Origin: Nibribacter roseus
GTDB lineage: Bacteria > Bacteroidota > Bacteroidia > Cytophagales > Hymenobacteraceae
Assembly (NCBI RefSeq): GCF_042662225.1
Contig: NZ_JBHSYQ010000015.1
Span: 310,001 to 374,000, forward strand
Length of the DNA stretch: 64,000 bases
Reading direction: 5' to 3'
Position numbers and translations under genes: made by a program. The notes below the pieces were generated by a model. The model was not told where the DNA came from, searched no databases, and saw only the letters and a list, made by a program, of their open reading frames with translations. Below are positions 45,832-52,933 of the stretch, piece by piece. The first letter of the stretch is position 1. The number at the start of each line of letters is the position of its first letter.

Positions 45832-46907
45832 GGATAAAGGAAATCAACGTCTGGACCGCCGACCTGGAGCTGACCCGACCGTACACCATTGCGTTCAAAA
45901 CCGTGAGCGCGGTGGAGAACGTGCTGGTGGAGCTGGTAGCGGAAAACGGCCTCACCGGCATTGGCGCCGGCAACCCCAGCAAGGAAGTGGTGGGCGAGGC
46001 CTTGGCTGATACACAGGCCGCCCTGCAACCCGAGAACCTGGAATGGCTCAAAGGCCGTGACATCAGGGAATTCCAACTGCTGTGCGAGGAAATAGCGCAG
46101 CGCCTCCCGAGAAATCCCGCCGCCCGCGCCGCTCTGGACATTGCCCTGCACGACCTGTTCAGCAAGTATCTGGACGTGCCGCTGGTGACGTTTCTAGGAC
46201 AGAAAATTAAGTCCATGCCTACGTCCATCACCATTGGCATAAAGTCGGTGGAGGAGACGCTGGAGGAGGCGGAGGAGTACGTGGGACGCGGCTTCACGCA
46301 CCTGAAAGTCAAAACCGGAGAAACCGTGGAGCAGGATCTGGAGCGACTGGTTAAGCTGCGCGAGGTCTATGGGAATAAAATCGCCATCCGGATAGACGCC
46401 AATCAGGGCTACACCGCCTCTGATCTGGAGGAGTTCTGCCGCCGCTCGGCCAGCCTAAACATAGAGCTGATTGAGCAACCCCTGAAAGCAAGCATTGTAG
46501 ATGACCTGCGCCAGCTGCCTGCCAGCGTGAAAGACCTGGTGGCCGCAGATGAGTCTTTGCTGTCGCCTTACGATGCTTTTATTCTGGCCTCACCTCCCAG
46601 AGCCTGCGGGATCTTCAACATTAAATTGATGAAGTGTGGGGGCGTATACGCCGGGCGACAAATTGGCACCATTGCGCAAATGGCCGGCCAAGACCTGATG
46701 TGGGGCTGCAACGACGAGAGCATCGTGAGCATTACTGCCGCCCTGCACGCCGCTTTTTCCTGCGCCAACACCAAATACATTGACCTGGACGGGAGCCTTG
46801 ACTTAGCTAAAGATGTGGTTTCCGGCGGATTCATCATTGAAAACGGAATCATGCGTCCCAACGGCAAAGCTGGGCTGGGCGTGGAGAGGATAAAAGAGTT
46901 AGCTTAG
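45828..46907 (+). CDS. enolase-superfamily dipeptide epimerase / N-acetyl-D-Glu racemase (DgcA-like)
   Basis: 359 residues with the muconate-lactonising subgroup layout. The catalytic lysines are in HLKVKTG (about 160-166) and NIKLMKCGG (about 265); metal ligands are in RIDANQGY (Asp, about 187), IELIEQPL (Glu) and VAADESLLS (Asp). Relatives epimerise L-Ala-D-Glu to L-Ala-L-Glu during murein peptide recycling, or racemise N-acetyl-D-glutamate (DgcA). The coupling to a DUF1611 gene favours the second, the nearby peptidase genes the first. Substrate not settled from sequence. Confidence 0.85.
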   Translation: MRIKEINVWTADLELTRPYTIAFKTVSAVENVLVELVAENGLTGIGAGNPSKEVVGEALADTQAALQPENLEWLKGRDIREFQLLCEEIAQRLPRNPAARAALDIALHDLFSKYLDVPLVTFLGQKIKSMPTSITIGIKSVEETLEEAEEYVGRGFTHLKVKTGETVEQDLERLVKLREVYGNKIAIRIDANQGYTASDLEEFCRRSASLNIELIEQPLKASIVDDLRQLPASVKDLVAADESLLSPYDAFILASPPRACGIFNIKLMKCGGVYAGRQIGTIAQMAGQDLMWGCNDESIVSITAALHAAFSCANTKYIDLDGSLDLAKDVVSGGFIIENGIMRPNGKAGLGVERIKELA

Positions 46908-46912
46908 GTTAG

Positions 46913-46951
46913 AATTAAGACACAAGACGCAAGACATAAGATTTAGACATT
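46913..46951. repeat. left arm of an AAGACAYA-type inverted repeat
   Basis: Three degenerate copies of AAGACAYA in tandem. It pairs with 47638-47677 at roughly 33 of 39 positions when one base is gapped. The two arms enclose the Imm26-like gene. Confidence 0.75.
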
Positions 46952-46970
46952 AGATAAACAATTACTACAA

Positions 46971-47003
46971 AACCTGTGAGGTTACTAAAACTCACAGGTT
47001 TTT
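46971..47003 (+). terminator. intrinsic terminator after the epimerase gene
   Basis: AACCTGTGAG (46971-46980) and CTCACAGGTT (46991-47000), loop of 10, followed by TTTG and more T residues. It lies inside the left arm region of the AAGACAYA repeat pair, so it may belong to the enclosed segment. Confidence 0.75.
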
Positions 47004-47061
47004 GTTTTTGAGCCGTTTTATTAATATTAGCTCATAATTATTAGATTGATGTTGTATAAAT

Positions 47062-47532
47062 ATGATTATGGCGAAGCAAAAAGAAATTCCCGGTGGAATA
47101 ATACAAATTGGATTAGGGAGTGGACAATCTGTGTATGGTAGGATATTGAATCATGGCGATGTGGCAATCTATGATTTCTTAGCAGAGGATGAACTAACTG
47201 TATTTGAAGAGCTGCTCAAATTCCCTATTATTTTTAAAGGGGTAGTTAACGATAGCGGTGTTAAAAGAGGAAGATGGCAAATTGTGGAGGTGGTGCCTTT
47301 AGAAGAAAGTTTAAAAAACTCTAAATACTTTATAGAAGAAATAGGTAACCCTGATTTATTTAAAATCATTGAGAATGGGCATGTGAAGTATGGTTGTAGG
47401 AAAGAAGAATGTTACGGACTATATGTTGGTGGCGCATGGGCACCTGAAAGAGTAGAAGAAGTAGTTAGAGATCATTTTTCCGGCAGAGAAAATCCCTACA
47501 TTAAAATGTATTACGCACCTTTTAGGAGCTAA
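47062..47532 (+). CDS. Imm26-like immunity protein, orphan
   Basis: 156 residues, no signal peptide. The N-terminal pattern (PGGIIQIGLGSGQSVYGRIL followed by IYDF) resembles the Imm26 family, beta-rich proteins that neutralise polymorphic or contact-dependent toxins; the match is by pattern memory only. No toxin gene is adjacent. The gene is A+T-rich beside G+C-rich neighbours and is enclosed by inverted repeats (46913-46951 and 47638-47677), which suggests it arrived by transfer. A second in-frame ATG at 47068 is an alternative start. Confidence 0.55.
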   Translation: MIMAKQKEIPGGIIQIGLGSGQSVYGRILNHGDVAIYDFLAEDELTVFEELLKFPIIFKGVVNDSGVKRGRWQIVEVVPLEESLKNSKYFIEEIGNPDLFKIIENGHVKYGCRKEECYGLYVGGAWAPERVEEVVRDHFSGRENPYIKMYYAPFRS

Positions 47533-47637
47533 AAATTAAATTTTTTCGTGTTTAAAGACATCTTGCGGAAGATGAAAACTGCAACATGGTTTGTTTACGT
47601 TTCTGGCTGCTAATCCATTCCTGAGCCACATGAATTT

Positions 47638-47677
47638 AAAGTCTTAAATCTTGTGTCTTAAGTCTTATGTCTTTCTT
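47638..47677. repeat. right arm of the AAGACAYA-type inverted repeat
   Basis: The reverse complement reads as tandem variants of AAGACAYA and matches the left arm at 46913-46951. The arm ends about 40 bases before the start of the SpmA/SpmB-type gene. Confidence 0.75.
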
Positions 47678-47718
47678 ATCTTCCCAACTTATTCCAAACG
47701 ACACAAACCCTTTTCTTC

Positions 47719-48951
47719 ATGGTTTTAAATTATTTGTGGGCGGCGTTCTTCCTAATTGCCTTCTGCATTGCTCTGTTTAAGCTCGTCTTTTTCCAGGATG
47801 TGGAGATTTTTCAGAAAATGGTCACCAGCACCTTTGACAGCGCCAAGACCGGTTTCGAAATTTCCTTGGGCCTTACTGGCGTCATGACGCTGTGGCTGGG
47901 ACTGATGCGGGTAGGGGAGCGGGGCGGCATAATTGCCATCTTCGCGAAGCTGGTAGGGCCGTTCTTTAACCGCCTGTTCCCTGAAATCCCGAAAAACCAC
48001 CCGGTGTTCGGTTCCATTCTCATGAACTTCTCAGCCAACATGCTGGGGCTGGACAACGCCGCTACCCCGTTGGGGCTTAAGGCCATGAAAGAGATGCAGG
48101 AGCTGAACCCTGACAAGGAAACGGCCTCCAATGCGCAGATCATGTTTCTGGTGCTCAACACCTCCGGCCTTACCATTATTCCTATCAGCATTATGGTGTT
48201 CCGGGCGCAGTTAGGCGCGGCGGATCCCTCTGATATTTTCATACCTATTTTGCTGGCTACTTTTTTCTCCACCATAGTAGGCTTAATCACCGTTTCTATC
48301 TACCAACGCATTAACCTGTTCAACCCAGTTATTCTAGCGTATCTGGGCTCCATGCTGCTCTTGATAGGCGGGCTTATCTATTACTTCACCACAATTCCAC
48401 AGGACCAGATCAGCGTGATCTCACAGGTGGCCAGCAATGTGATTCTGTTCAGCATCATTGTCTCTTTTATTGCGCTGGCGCTGGTAAGAAAGGTAAACGT
48501 GTACGAGGCATTTATTGAGGGGGCCAAAGAGGGCTTCTCAGTGGCGATTACCATTATTCCTTACCTAGTTGCTATTTTGGTGGCCATTGGCGTTTTCCGG
48601 GTTTCCGGTGCGCTGGATATGATTGTGGATGGACTTGGATATTTATTTGCCCTGACAGGCATAGACACCGAGTTTGTGAAAGCTCTGCCCGTAGCCTTTA
48701 TGAAGCCATTGAGTGGCAGCGGTTCCCGAGGTTTAATGGTGGAAGCCATCAACACCTATGGTGTAGATTCTTTCGTGGGCCGCCTGGCTTCTGCCATCCA
48801 GGGCTCAACTGAAACTACGTTCTATATTTTGGCCGTATACTTCGGTTCGGTGGGCGTTCGCAAATCACGCTATGCCCTTACCTGCGGTCTGCTAGCCGAC
48901 TTGGCCGGTGTGATTGCCGCTATTCTGCTGGCTTACCTGTTCTTTGCCTAG
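47719..48951 (+). CDS. nucleoside-recognition domain membrane protein (SpmA/SpmB type)
   Basis: 410 residues with about ten membrane segments in two halves, each with a Gate / nucleoside-recognition domain. The first half has TSTFDSAKTGFEISLGLTG and NFSANMLGLDNAATPLG, as in SpmA; the second has AIQGSTETTFYILAVYFGSVG, as in SpmB. It is therefore a natural SpmA-SpmB fusion, common in Bacteroidota although they do not sporulate. Transport of a small wall or nucleoside-like molecule is suspected but unproven. It may work with the upstream D-Glu/dipeptide genes. Confidence 0.85.
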   Translation: MVLNYLWAAFFLIAFCIALFKLVFFQDVEIFQKMVTSTFDSAKTGFEISLGLTGVMTLWLGLMRVGERGGIIAIFAKLVGPFFNRLFPEIPKNHPVFGSILMNFSANMLGLDNAATPLGLKAMKEMQELNPDKETASNAQIMFLVLNTSGLTIIPISIMVFRAQLGAADPSDIFIPILLATFFSTIVGLITVSIYQRINLFNPVILAYLGSMLLLIGGLIYYFTTIPQDQISVISQVASNVILFSIIVSFIALALVRKVNVYEAFIEGAKEGFSVAITIIPYLVAILVAIGVFRVSGALDMIVDGLGYLFALTGIDTEFVKALPVAFMKPLSGSGSRGLMVEAINTYGVDSFVGRLASAIQGSTETTFYILAVYFGSVGVRKSRYALTCGLLADLAGVIAAILLAYLFFA

Positions 48952-48956
48952 TGTTT

Positions 48957-48996
48957 CTGTTTTGGGCCTGTTTTCAAGAAATCAGGCCCAAAACAG
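48957..48996. terminator. GTTTTAGGC-family palindrome (copy 8)
   Basis: CTGTTTTGGGCCTGTTTT, CAAG loop, then AAATCAGGCCCAAAACAG with one mismatch. It begins 5 bases after the stop of the SpmA/SpmB-type gene. Confidence 0.8.
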
Positions 48997-49080
48997 CAGG
49001 AAGCTATCAAAACTCAAAGTATCCGTTTCTGAATTTTTTCCGTATCAAGAAGCAGAAGTTTAACTTAACCTGATATTGAT

Positions 49081-49323
49081 ATGGCTGAAGAAAAAGATAA
49101 AAATAAGAACATTGTAAACTCACAGAATACCGTTAGCAACCAAGCAGAGCCGGGCCGTACCCCCAAGGCAGTAGGGAAACTTCCTTTGTCTGAAGATGTG
49201 GATGATAATCCGGAAGGCTTGCGCGGGAACCCTGCCGTTACTCCACATGGTGGAGGCCGCAAAGGCAACATTAGCGTGGAAGATGGCGGACAAGTGAGCG
49301 GAAGCTCTACCGGAAGCAGATAG
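49081..49323 (+). CDS. hypothetical small hydrophilic protein
   Basis: 80 residues, highly charged and low in hydrophobic residues, with no cysteine, aromatic residues or predicted fold (MAEEKDKNKNIVNSQN start; GRTPKAVGKLPLSEDVDD; Gly/Ser-rich end). It is probably disordered. Support for a real gene is its place between two terminators, an ATG start and codon use like the neighbours. I do not recognise the family. Confidence 0.6.
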   Translation: MAEEKDKNKNIVNSQNTVSNQAEPGRTPKAVGKLPLSEDVDDNPEGLRGNPAVTPHGGGRKGNISVEDGGQVSGSSTGSR

Positions 49324-49339
49324 TTCTTCCTATTTATAG

Positions 49340-49384
49340 AAAAAGGCGAAGCACCCAAAAAATAAGGTGCTTCGCCTTTTTGTT
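49340..49384. terminator. intrinsic terminator
   Basis: Perfect 16-bp stem AAAAAGGCGAAGCACC (49340-49355) with its complement (49366-49381), followed by T residues; 17 bases after the small hydrophilic protein gene. The A-tract on the other side would let it work in both directions. Confidence 0.85.
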
Positions 49385-49405
49385 TATACGGCAGGAGCTA
49401 GGAGT

Positions 49406-49594
49406 ATTGAAAGTACTTAGATGCACTACACCAGTGAGCATGATTTCTATGTTGTTCTCAAACTCAACTATGTAGGTGTTGTCGGTGAGCCATCCGAATG
49501 TTTGCCCAATCTTATTGAAGTTGCGGATATTCTCCGGAATACACTCTTTGCGGGTAGGGCCGTTATATAGAAGGTACGAAGATTGGCATAGTTG
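49406..49594 (-). pseudogene. C-terminal fragment of a beta-lactamase-related serine hydrolase
   Basis: About 60 codons (LLYNGPTRKECIPENIRNF, IGQTFGWLTDNTYIVEFEN, EIMLTGVVH) resemble the C-terminal end of class A beta-lactamase-like serine hydrolases common in Bacteroidota. The catalytic SxxK and other motifs are missing, an in-frame stop lies three codons upstream of the first Met, and the similarity stops before the frame runs into the terminator at 49340-49381. It is best read as a decayed remnant. The identification is from pattern memory. Confidence 0.5.
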
Positions 49595-49666
49595 TAAACG
49601 CATAATACATTACAATTTGCTAATATCACACCAGTTCAGTAATGCTCCTGTTCTAAGTATCCTGAA

Positions 49667-50065
49667 ATGAAGAATTCTTTCTCGCCTGGCTGTGTAAAAG
49701 TTTACCGTAAAACGGTAACGGAGTCTGACTTCGCCCGTTTTGAAAGTGGGCTGGTGCATCCGGTTTGTTCTACCTTTGCGTTAGGGCAGGCCATGGAGTG
49801 GGCGTCAAGGCTATTTGTGCTGGAAATGAAAGATCCTGATGAAGAGGGCATAGGCACAATGCTACATATTGACCATGTAGGGCCTGCGCTTGAGGGCGAG
49901 GAGCTGGAAATTAGGGCGGAGTTTAAAGAGCTGAAAGGCAACTTCCTGCTGTGCGATATTACCGTAAAAGCAGGAGAACGGCTGGTAGCTACGGGGCAAA
50001 CAGGGCAAAAAATTTTGAAAAAAGAGAAGATAGAACGACTTTTGACGAACAGTAGGGGATCATAG
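49667..50065 (+). CDS. hotdog-fold thioesterase-like protein
   Basis: 132 residues, cytoplasmic. The layout fits the FlK / thioesterase branch of the hotdog fold: FESGLVHPVCSTFALGQAMEWASRL (central helix), then GTMLHIDHVGPALEGEELEIRAEF and LLCDITVKAGERLVATGQTGQKIL. Such proteins hydrolyse acyl-CoA thioesters or bind acyl groups; the substrate is unknown. Its stop TAG is followed at once by the smpB ATG, so the two are probably one transcript. Confidence 0.78.
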   Translation: MKNSFSPGCVKVYRKTVTESDFARFESGLVHPVCSTFALGQAMEWASRLFVLEMKDPDEEGIGTMLHIDHVGPALEGEELEIRAEFKELKGNFLLCDITVKAGERLVATGQTGQKILKKEKIERLLTNSRGS

Positions 50066-50539
50066 ATGGCGAAACCAAAAGACAAAGACAGGCTGCAGAA
50101 AACGGTAAGCATAAGTAACCGGAGGGCTTCTTACGAGTACCAGTTTCTGGAAAAATACACCGCTGGCATTATGCTGCGGGGCACCGAGATCAAATCCATT
50201 AGGGAAGGTAACGTAAACCTCACCGATGGCTATTGCACCTTCCATGGCAATGAACTGTTCCTGCACCAGGTTACCATCTCCAAATATACCGAAGGAACCC
50301 ACTACAACCACGAACCCACGCGCGACCGGAAGCTGCTCCTGAACAAGCGCGAGCTAAAGCAGCTCCGCGACAAAATGCAGGAGCAAGGCGTGACCCTTAT
50401 CCCCACGCGGCTGTTTATCTCTGACCGCGGCTTCGCCAAAGTAGATATAGCCCTGGCCAAGGGTAAAAAACTTTACGACAAGCGCGAAGACATCAAAGAG
50501 CGCGACATAAAGCGTGAAATGGCCCGCGAACGCTACTAG
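50066..50539 (+). CDS. smpB: SsrA-binding protein
   Basis: 157 residues, normal length. It binds tmRNA and brings it to stalled ribosomes for trans-translation. Typical features are SNRRASYEYQFLEKYTAGIMLRGTEIKSIREG in the oligonucleotide-binding barrel (seen in segments) and the basic C-terminal tail with GKKLYDKREDIKERD. No tmRNA gene was seen nearby. Confidence 0.95.
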   Translation: MAKPKDKDRLQKTVSISNRRASYEYQFLEKYTAGIMLRGTEIKSIREGNVNLTDGYCTFHGNELFLHQVTISKYTEGTHYNHEPTRDRKLLLNKRELKQLRDKMQEQGVTLIPTRLFISDRGFAKVDIALAKGKKLYDKREDIKERDIKREMARERY

Positions 50540-50546
50540 CGTAGCG

Positions 50547-50581
50547 TTAATTAGAAATTAAGAATTAAAAATTAGAAATTG
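50547..50581. repeat. left arm of an AATTAGAA-type inverted repeat
   Basis: Tandem degenerate AATTAGAA words. The reverse complement of 50637-50670 matches it at 29 of 34 positions. The 55 bases between the arms hold no gene. Confidence 0.8.
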
Positions 50582-50636
50582 CAGTCTTATAAAAGACGCT
50601 TCTGGTTTAGCAGTGCCCTTTTCTTTAATTCCAAGT

Positions 50637-50670
50637 CAATTTCTAATTCATAATTTCTAATTTTTAATTA
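50637..50670. repeat. right arm of the AATTAGAA-type inverted repeat
   Basis: Pairs with 50547-50581. It ends 7 bases before the GTG start of the NlpC/P60 gene, so a folded transcript would place a long stem right before that start. Confidence 0.8.
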
Positions 50671-50677
50671 CAAAGCG

Positions 50678-51454
50678 GTGAACTTCGGGATTTGTAAACT
50701 GAGTCTGGTGCCCTTGCGGCGAGAACCCTCTGATAAAAGCGAGCAAATCTCGCAGCTGGTGTTTGGCGAGTGCTACGAGGTTCTGCAGACACAGGAGAAG
50801 TGGCAGCAGATAAAGAACGCCACCGACGATTACGAGGGCTGGATGGACATAAAGCAGCACACCTCTGTAACTGACGTATATTTTCAGGAATGGAAAGAGA
50901 CAAAGCATGCCCGTTCCATGGACGTGGTGCAGACGGTAAGCGGCTCAGGTTGTGTTATTCCCATAGGCTTAGGTAGCGTGTTACCGTTCTTTGACGGAAT
51001 GAATATTAAAGTAGGAGAGGAGTGGATGCTGTATAACGGCCGCGCTACTAACCCTAACCTGCCGTACCGCGAGAATTTCCTGCAGAAGATAGCTATGCAG
51101 TTCATGAAGGCACCTTATGTGTGGGGAGGCAAGTCTGTGTTCGGAATTGACTGCTCCGGCTTTGTGCAACAGGTATACGGCCTGTGCGGGTACCAGCTCT
51201 GGCGTGATGCCTATCAGCAAGTAGTGCACGGGCAGGAGGTGCATTTCGTAAGCCAAACCCGCCCCGGTGATGTAGCCTTTTTTGACAACGAGGAAGGGCG
51301 TATTACTCACGTGGGCATTGTGCTGGAAGACCAAAAAATCATTCATGCCTCCGGCGAAGTGCGCATAGACGATCTGGACCACCACGGCATATACAACCGT
51401 GACCGCAAACGCTACAGCCACAAACTGCGCATTATAAAACGTATATTAACCTAA
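50678..51454 (+). CDS. cytoplasmic NlpC/P60 peptidase with SH3 domain (YkfC-like)
   Basis: 258 residues from a GTG start (MNFGICKLSLVPLRREPSDKSE), matching the usual N-terminus of this family. A bacterial SH3 domain (about 1-70, likely a second to about 130) precedes an NlpC/P60 domain: catalytic Cys in FGIDCSGF (about 158), His in RITHVGIV (about 210), third polar residue in IHASGE. No signal peptide, as in YkfC, which cleaves the gamma-D-Glu-diamino-acid bond of imported murein peptides. Together with the epimerase-like gene at 45828 this suggests wall-peptide recycling. Confidence 0.87.
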   Translation: MNFGICKLSLVPLRREPSDKSEQISQLVFGECYEVLQTQEKWQQIKNATDDYEGWMDIKQHTSVTDVYFQEWKETKHARSMDVVQTVSGSGCVIPIGLGSVLPFFDGMNIKVGEEWMLYNGRATNPNLPYRENFLQKIAMQFMKAPYVWGGKSVFGIDCSGFVQQVYGLCGYQLWRDAYQQVVHGQEVHFVSQTRPGDVAFFDNEEGRITHVGIVLEDQKIIHASGEVRIDDLDHHGIYNRDRKRYSHKLRIIKRILT

Positions 51455-51549
51455 GGTTACTCATTCACAGTTCTTTCTGCTAAGGGTGTAATAGACAACG
51501 TAAATAATTTTACGTATCTTACACATGCCAAACCTGTGCAGGAAAATGT

Positions 51550-52059
51550 ATGAATGAGAAAGTCCTGTTATTGAACCAAGATTATTCGGCCATTGCCACT
51601 TGTAGTGTGCAAAAAGCGTTGGTGCTGTTGTATCTGCAAAAAGCAGAGCTGCTGGCTCAGGACCAATTACACGGAATCAAAACAGTAAGCCAGGTTTTCC
51701 CATACCCACTGGTGGTGAGGCTCCTCAGATATGTGCGTGTTCCGTACAAAGGTATTTCCCTCACTCGGCAGAACATTATGCGGCGCGACCGCAACCGTTG
51801 CCAATACTGCGGCTCTACCCGTAACCTCACTTTAGACCACTTGCTGCCGCGCAGCCGTGGGGGGCAAAGTACCTGGTACAACCTCATTACCGCCTGTGCC
51901 CGCTGTAACTCCCTTAAAGGCGACCGTACCCCAGAGGAAGTGCAGTTGAAGTTAGAGCAGAAGCCTTATAAGCCAAGCCTTGTTTCCTTTCTGAGAGACA
52001 GTATCAAAGACACTGACCATGCCTGGATGCCTTTTTTAGCTGAGCGGGTAAAAGTATAA
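51550..52059 (+). CDS. HNH endonuclease family protein
   Basis: 169 residues. The HNH core lies at about 75-130: RRDRNRCQYCG (zinc Cys pair), LTLDHLLPRSRGG (DH of the HNH), NLITACARCNSLKGDRTPEE (Asn, second Cys pair, final helix). The N-terminal part (LLNQDYSAIATCSVQKALVLL) is the usual leader of this solitary Bacteroidota/cyanobacterial HNH group. Function is unknown; it is not beside a phage, restriction or CRISPR gene here. Confidence 0.88.
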   Translation: MNEKVLLLNQDYSAIATCSVQKALVLLYLQKAELLAQDQLHGIKTVSQVFPYPLVVRLLRYVRVPYKGISLTRQNIMRRDRNRCQYCGSTRNLTLDHLLPRSRGGQSTWYNLITACARCNSLKGDRTPEEVQLKLEQKPYKPSLVSFLRDSIKDTDHAWMPFLAERVKV

Positions 52060-52205
52060 ACCTTCCCCTTTTAGTTAATTCAGTTGCTTTTATAAATCAT
52101 TCATCATCTTAAACTTATCAGAGCTTAGCGTTTTTCTTCCCTCAATGCGGTTACTCCTGACGTTTTTCAGGAGTTAAGCAGCACCCAGCTTTCTTTATTA
52201 GTTTA

Positions 52206-52243
52206 CGTTTCTGGTCTGTTTTTTTTTAAACAGGTCAGAAACG
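52206..52243. terminator. GTTTTAGGC-family palindrome (copy 9)
   Basis: CGTTTCTGGTCTGTTT, T-rich loop, AAACAGGTCAGAAACG. The mismatches to the family consensus are partly compensated. It lies 146 bases after the HNH gene. A small 8-bp hairpin (ACTCCTGA / TCAGGAGT) at 52153-52174 lies between the two. Confidence 0.7.
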
Positions 52244-52287
52244 GCCTTCCACTTGCGCTTGATTACTAACCTTAATTGATAAAGAAA

Positions 52288-52644
52288 ATGAAAAATGTAT
52301 TCTTCCTTTTCCTGATGCTGGGCGTATTGCTAACTTTTGAAGCCACAGCCCAAGACAATAGTGCCAAACCAAAAAAGGTTAAGCTGGGTAAAACAAAGCT
52401 AATGGTGCATCCAGATGCGATTTATATGCTTAAGCTGGAAGATAAAACCATAGAAATTGATCTGAAAGTTTTAGAAGAGATTGACCTTTCATGGGTTGTT
52501 TTGGCTGAATCTATCACGGGTGAAAAAGCACTTGTAGATTATGGCGATAAAGGAGAGTTTGGTGTGGTGCTGCTTACCTTTACAAAAGAATATGAGCCAG
52601 AAGTTCTGAGAATAATGCAGGATGCCAAGCGGAAAAGGCTGTAA
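52288..52644 (+). CDS. hypothetical secreted or periplasmic protein
   Basis: About 118 residues from the ATG at 52288 (the frame is open to a TTG at 52276). A signal peptide (MKNVFFLFLMLGVLLTFEATAQ) is followed by a small domain of about 95 residues with DDS-free, Lys-rich composition: KVKLGKTKLMVHPDAIYML and LEEIDLSWVVLAESITGEKA. I do not recognise the family. It is bounded by palindromic terminators on both sides, so it is transcribed alone. Confidence 0.7.
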   Translation: MKNVFFLFLMLGVLLTFEATAQDNSAKPKKVKLGKTKLMVHPDAIYMLKLEDKTIEIDLKVLEEIDLSWVVLAESITGEKALVDYGDKGEFGVVLLTFTKEYEPEVLRIMQDAKRKRL

Positions 52645-52669
52645 GACTAAATAACGCAACTATAGTAAG

Positions 52670-52713
52670 AAGCGTTTTAAGCCTGCTTTCTGAAAATCAG
52701 GCTTAAAACGCTT
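52670..52713. terminator. GTTTTAGGC-family palindrome (copy 10)
   Basis: AAGCGTTTTAAGCCTG...CAGGCTTAAAACGCTT with a short T-rich tail, 25 bases after the stop of the secreted protein gene. Confidence 0.8.
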
Positions 52714-52806
52714 CTTTTGTTTACTTCAAAATTCCCAAAGGAAAAGCCTCTAAAGATCCCGCTATTAAAATTGCCTGAGCCTCAAGGATTTTGTGGAGAC
52801 ATTTTG

Positions 52807-52814
52807 TACCTTTG
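52807..52814 (+). promoter_or_regulatory. -7 box for rpsA
   Basis: TACCTTTG, a full TAnnTTTG match, about 120 bases before the rpsA start. A TTTG at 52790-52793 is closer than the usual -33 spacing. The leader contains a small hairpin (AGGTG / CACCT, 52826-52839) that could take part in control of rpsA. Confidence 0.5.
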
Positions 52815-52933
52815 CGCCGCAATCAAGGTGGTTGCACCTGGATTATTTTTAGATCAGGTTAATGTAAAAGAAAGGCGTTTGGCTAAGTGACTCTGTGGCT
52901 GGGCGTTGTTAATTTGTGAGTCAGCTAAGTAAT

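Noticed and set aside
45779..46312. 177-codon open frame antisense to the DUF1611 and epimerase genes
   Set aside because: It is a by-product of the high third-position G+C of the real genes; the opposite frames show clear family motifs and catalytic residues.
47811..48290. 159-codon open frame antisense to the SpmA/SpmB-type gene
   Set aside because: Shadow of a membrane protein gene; no start context or family.
51550..52059. HNH gene as a homing endonuclease or restriction enzyme
   Set aside because: There is no intron, intein, methylase or specificity gene nearby, and the protein matches a solitary HNH group with a conserved N-terminal leader.
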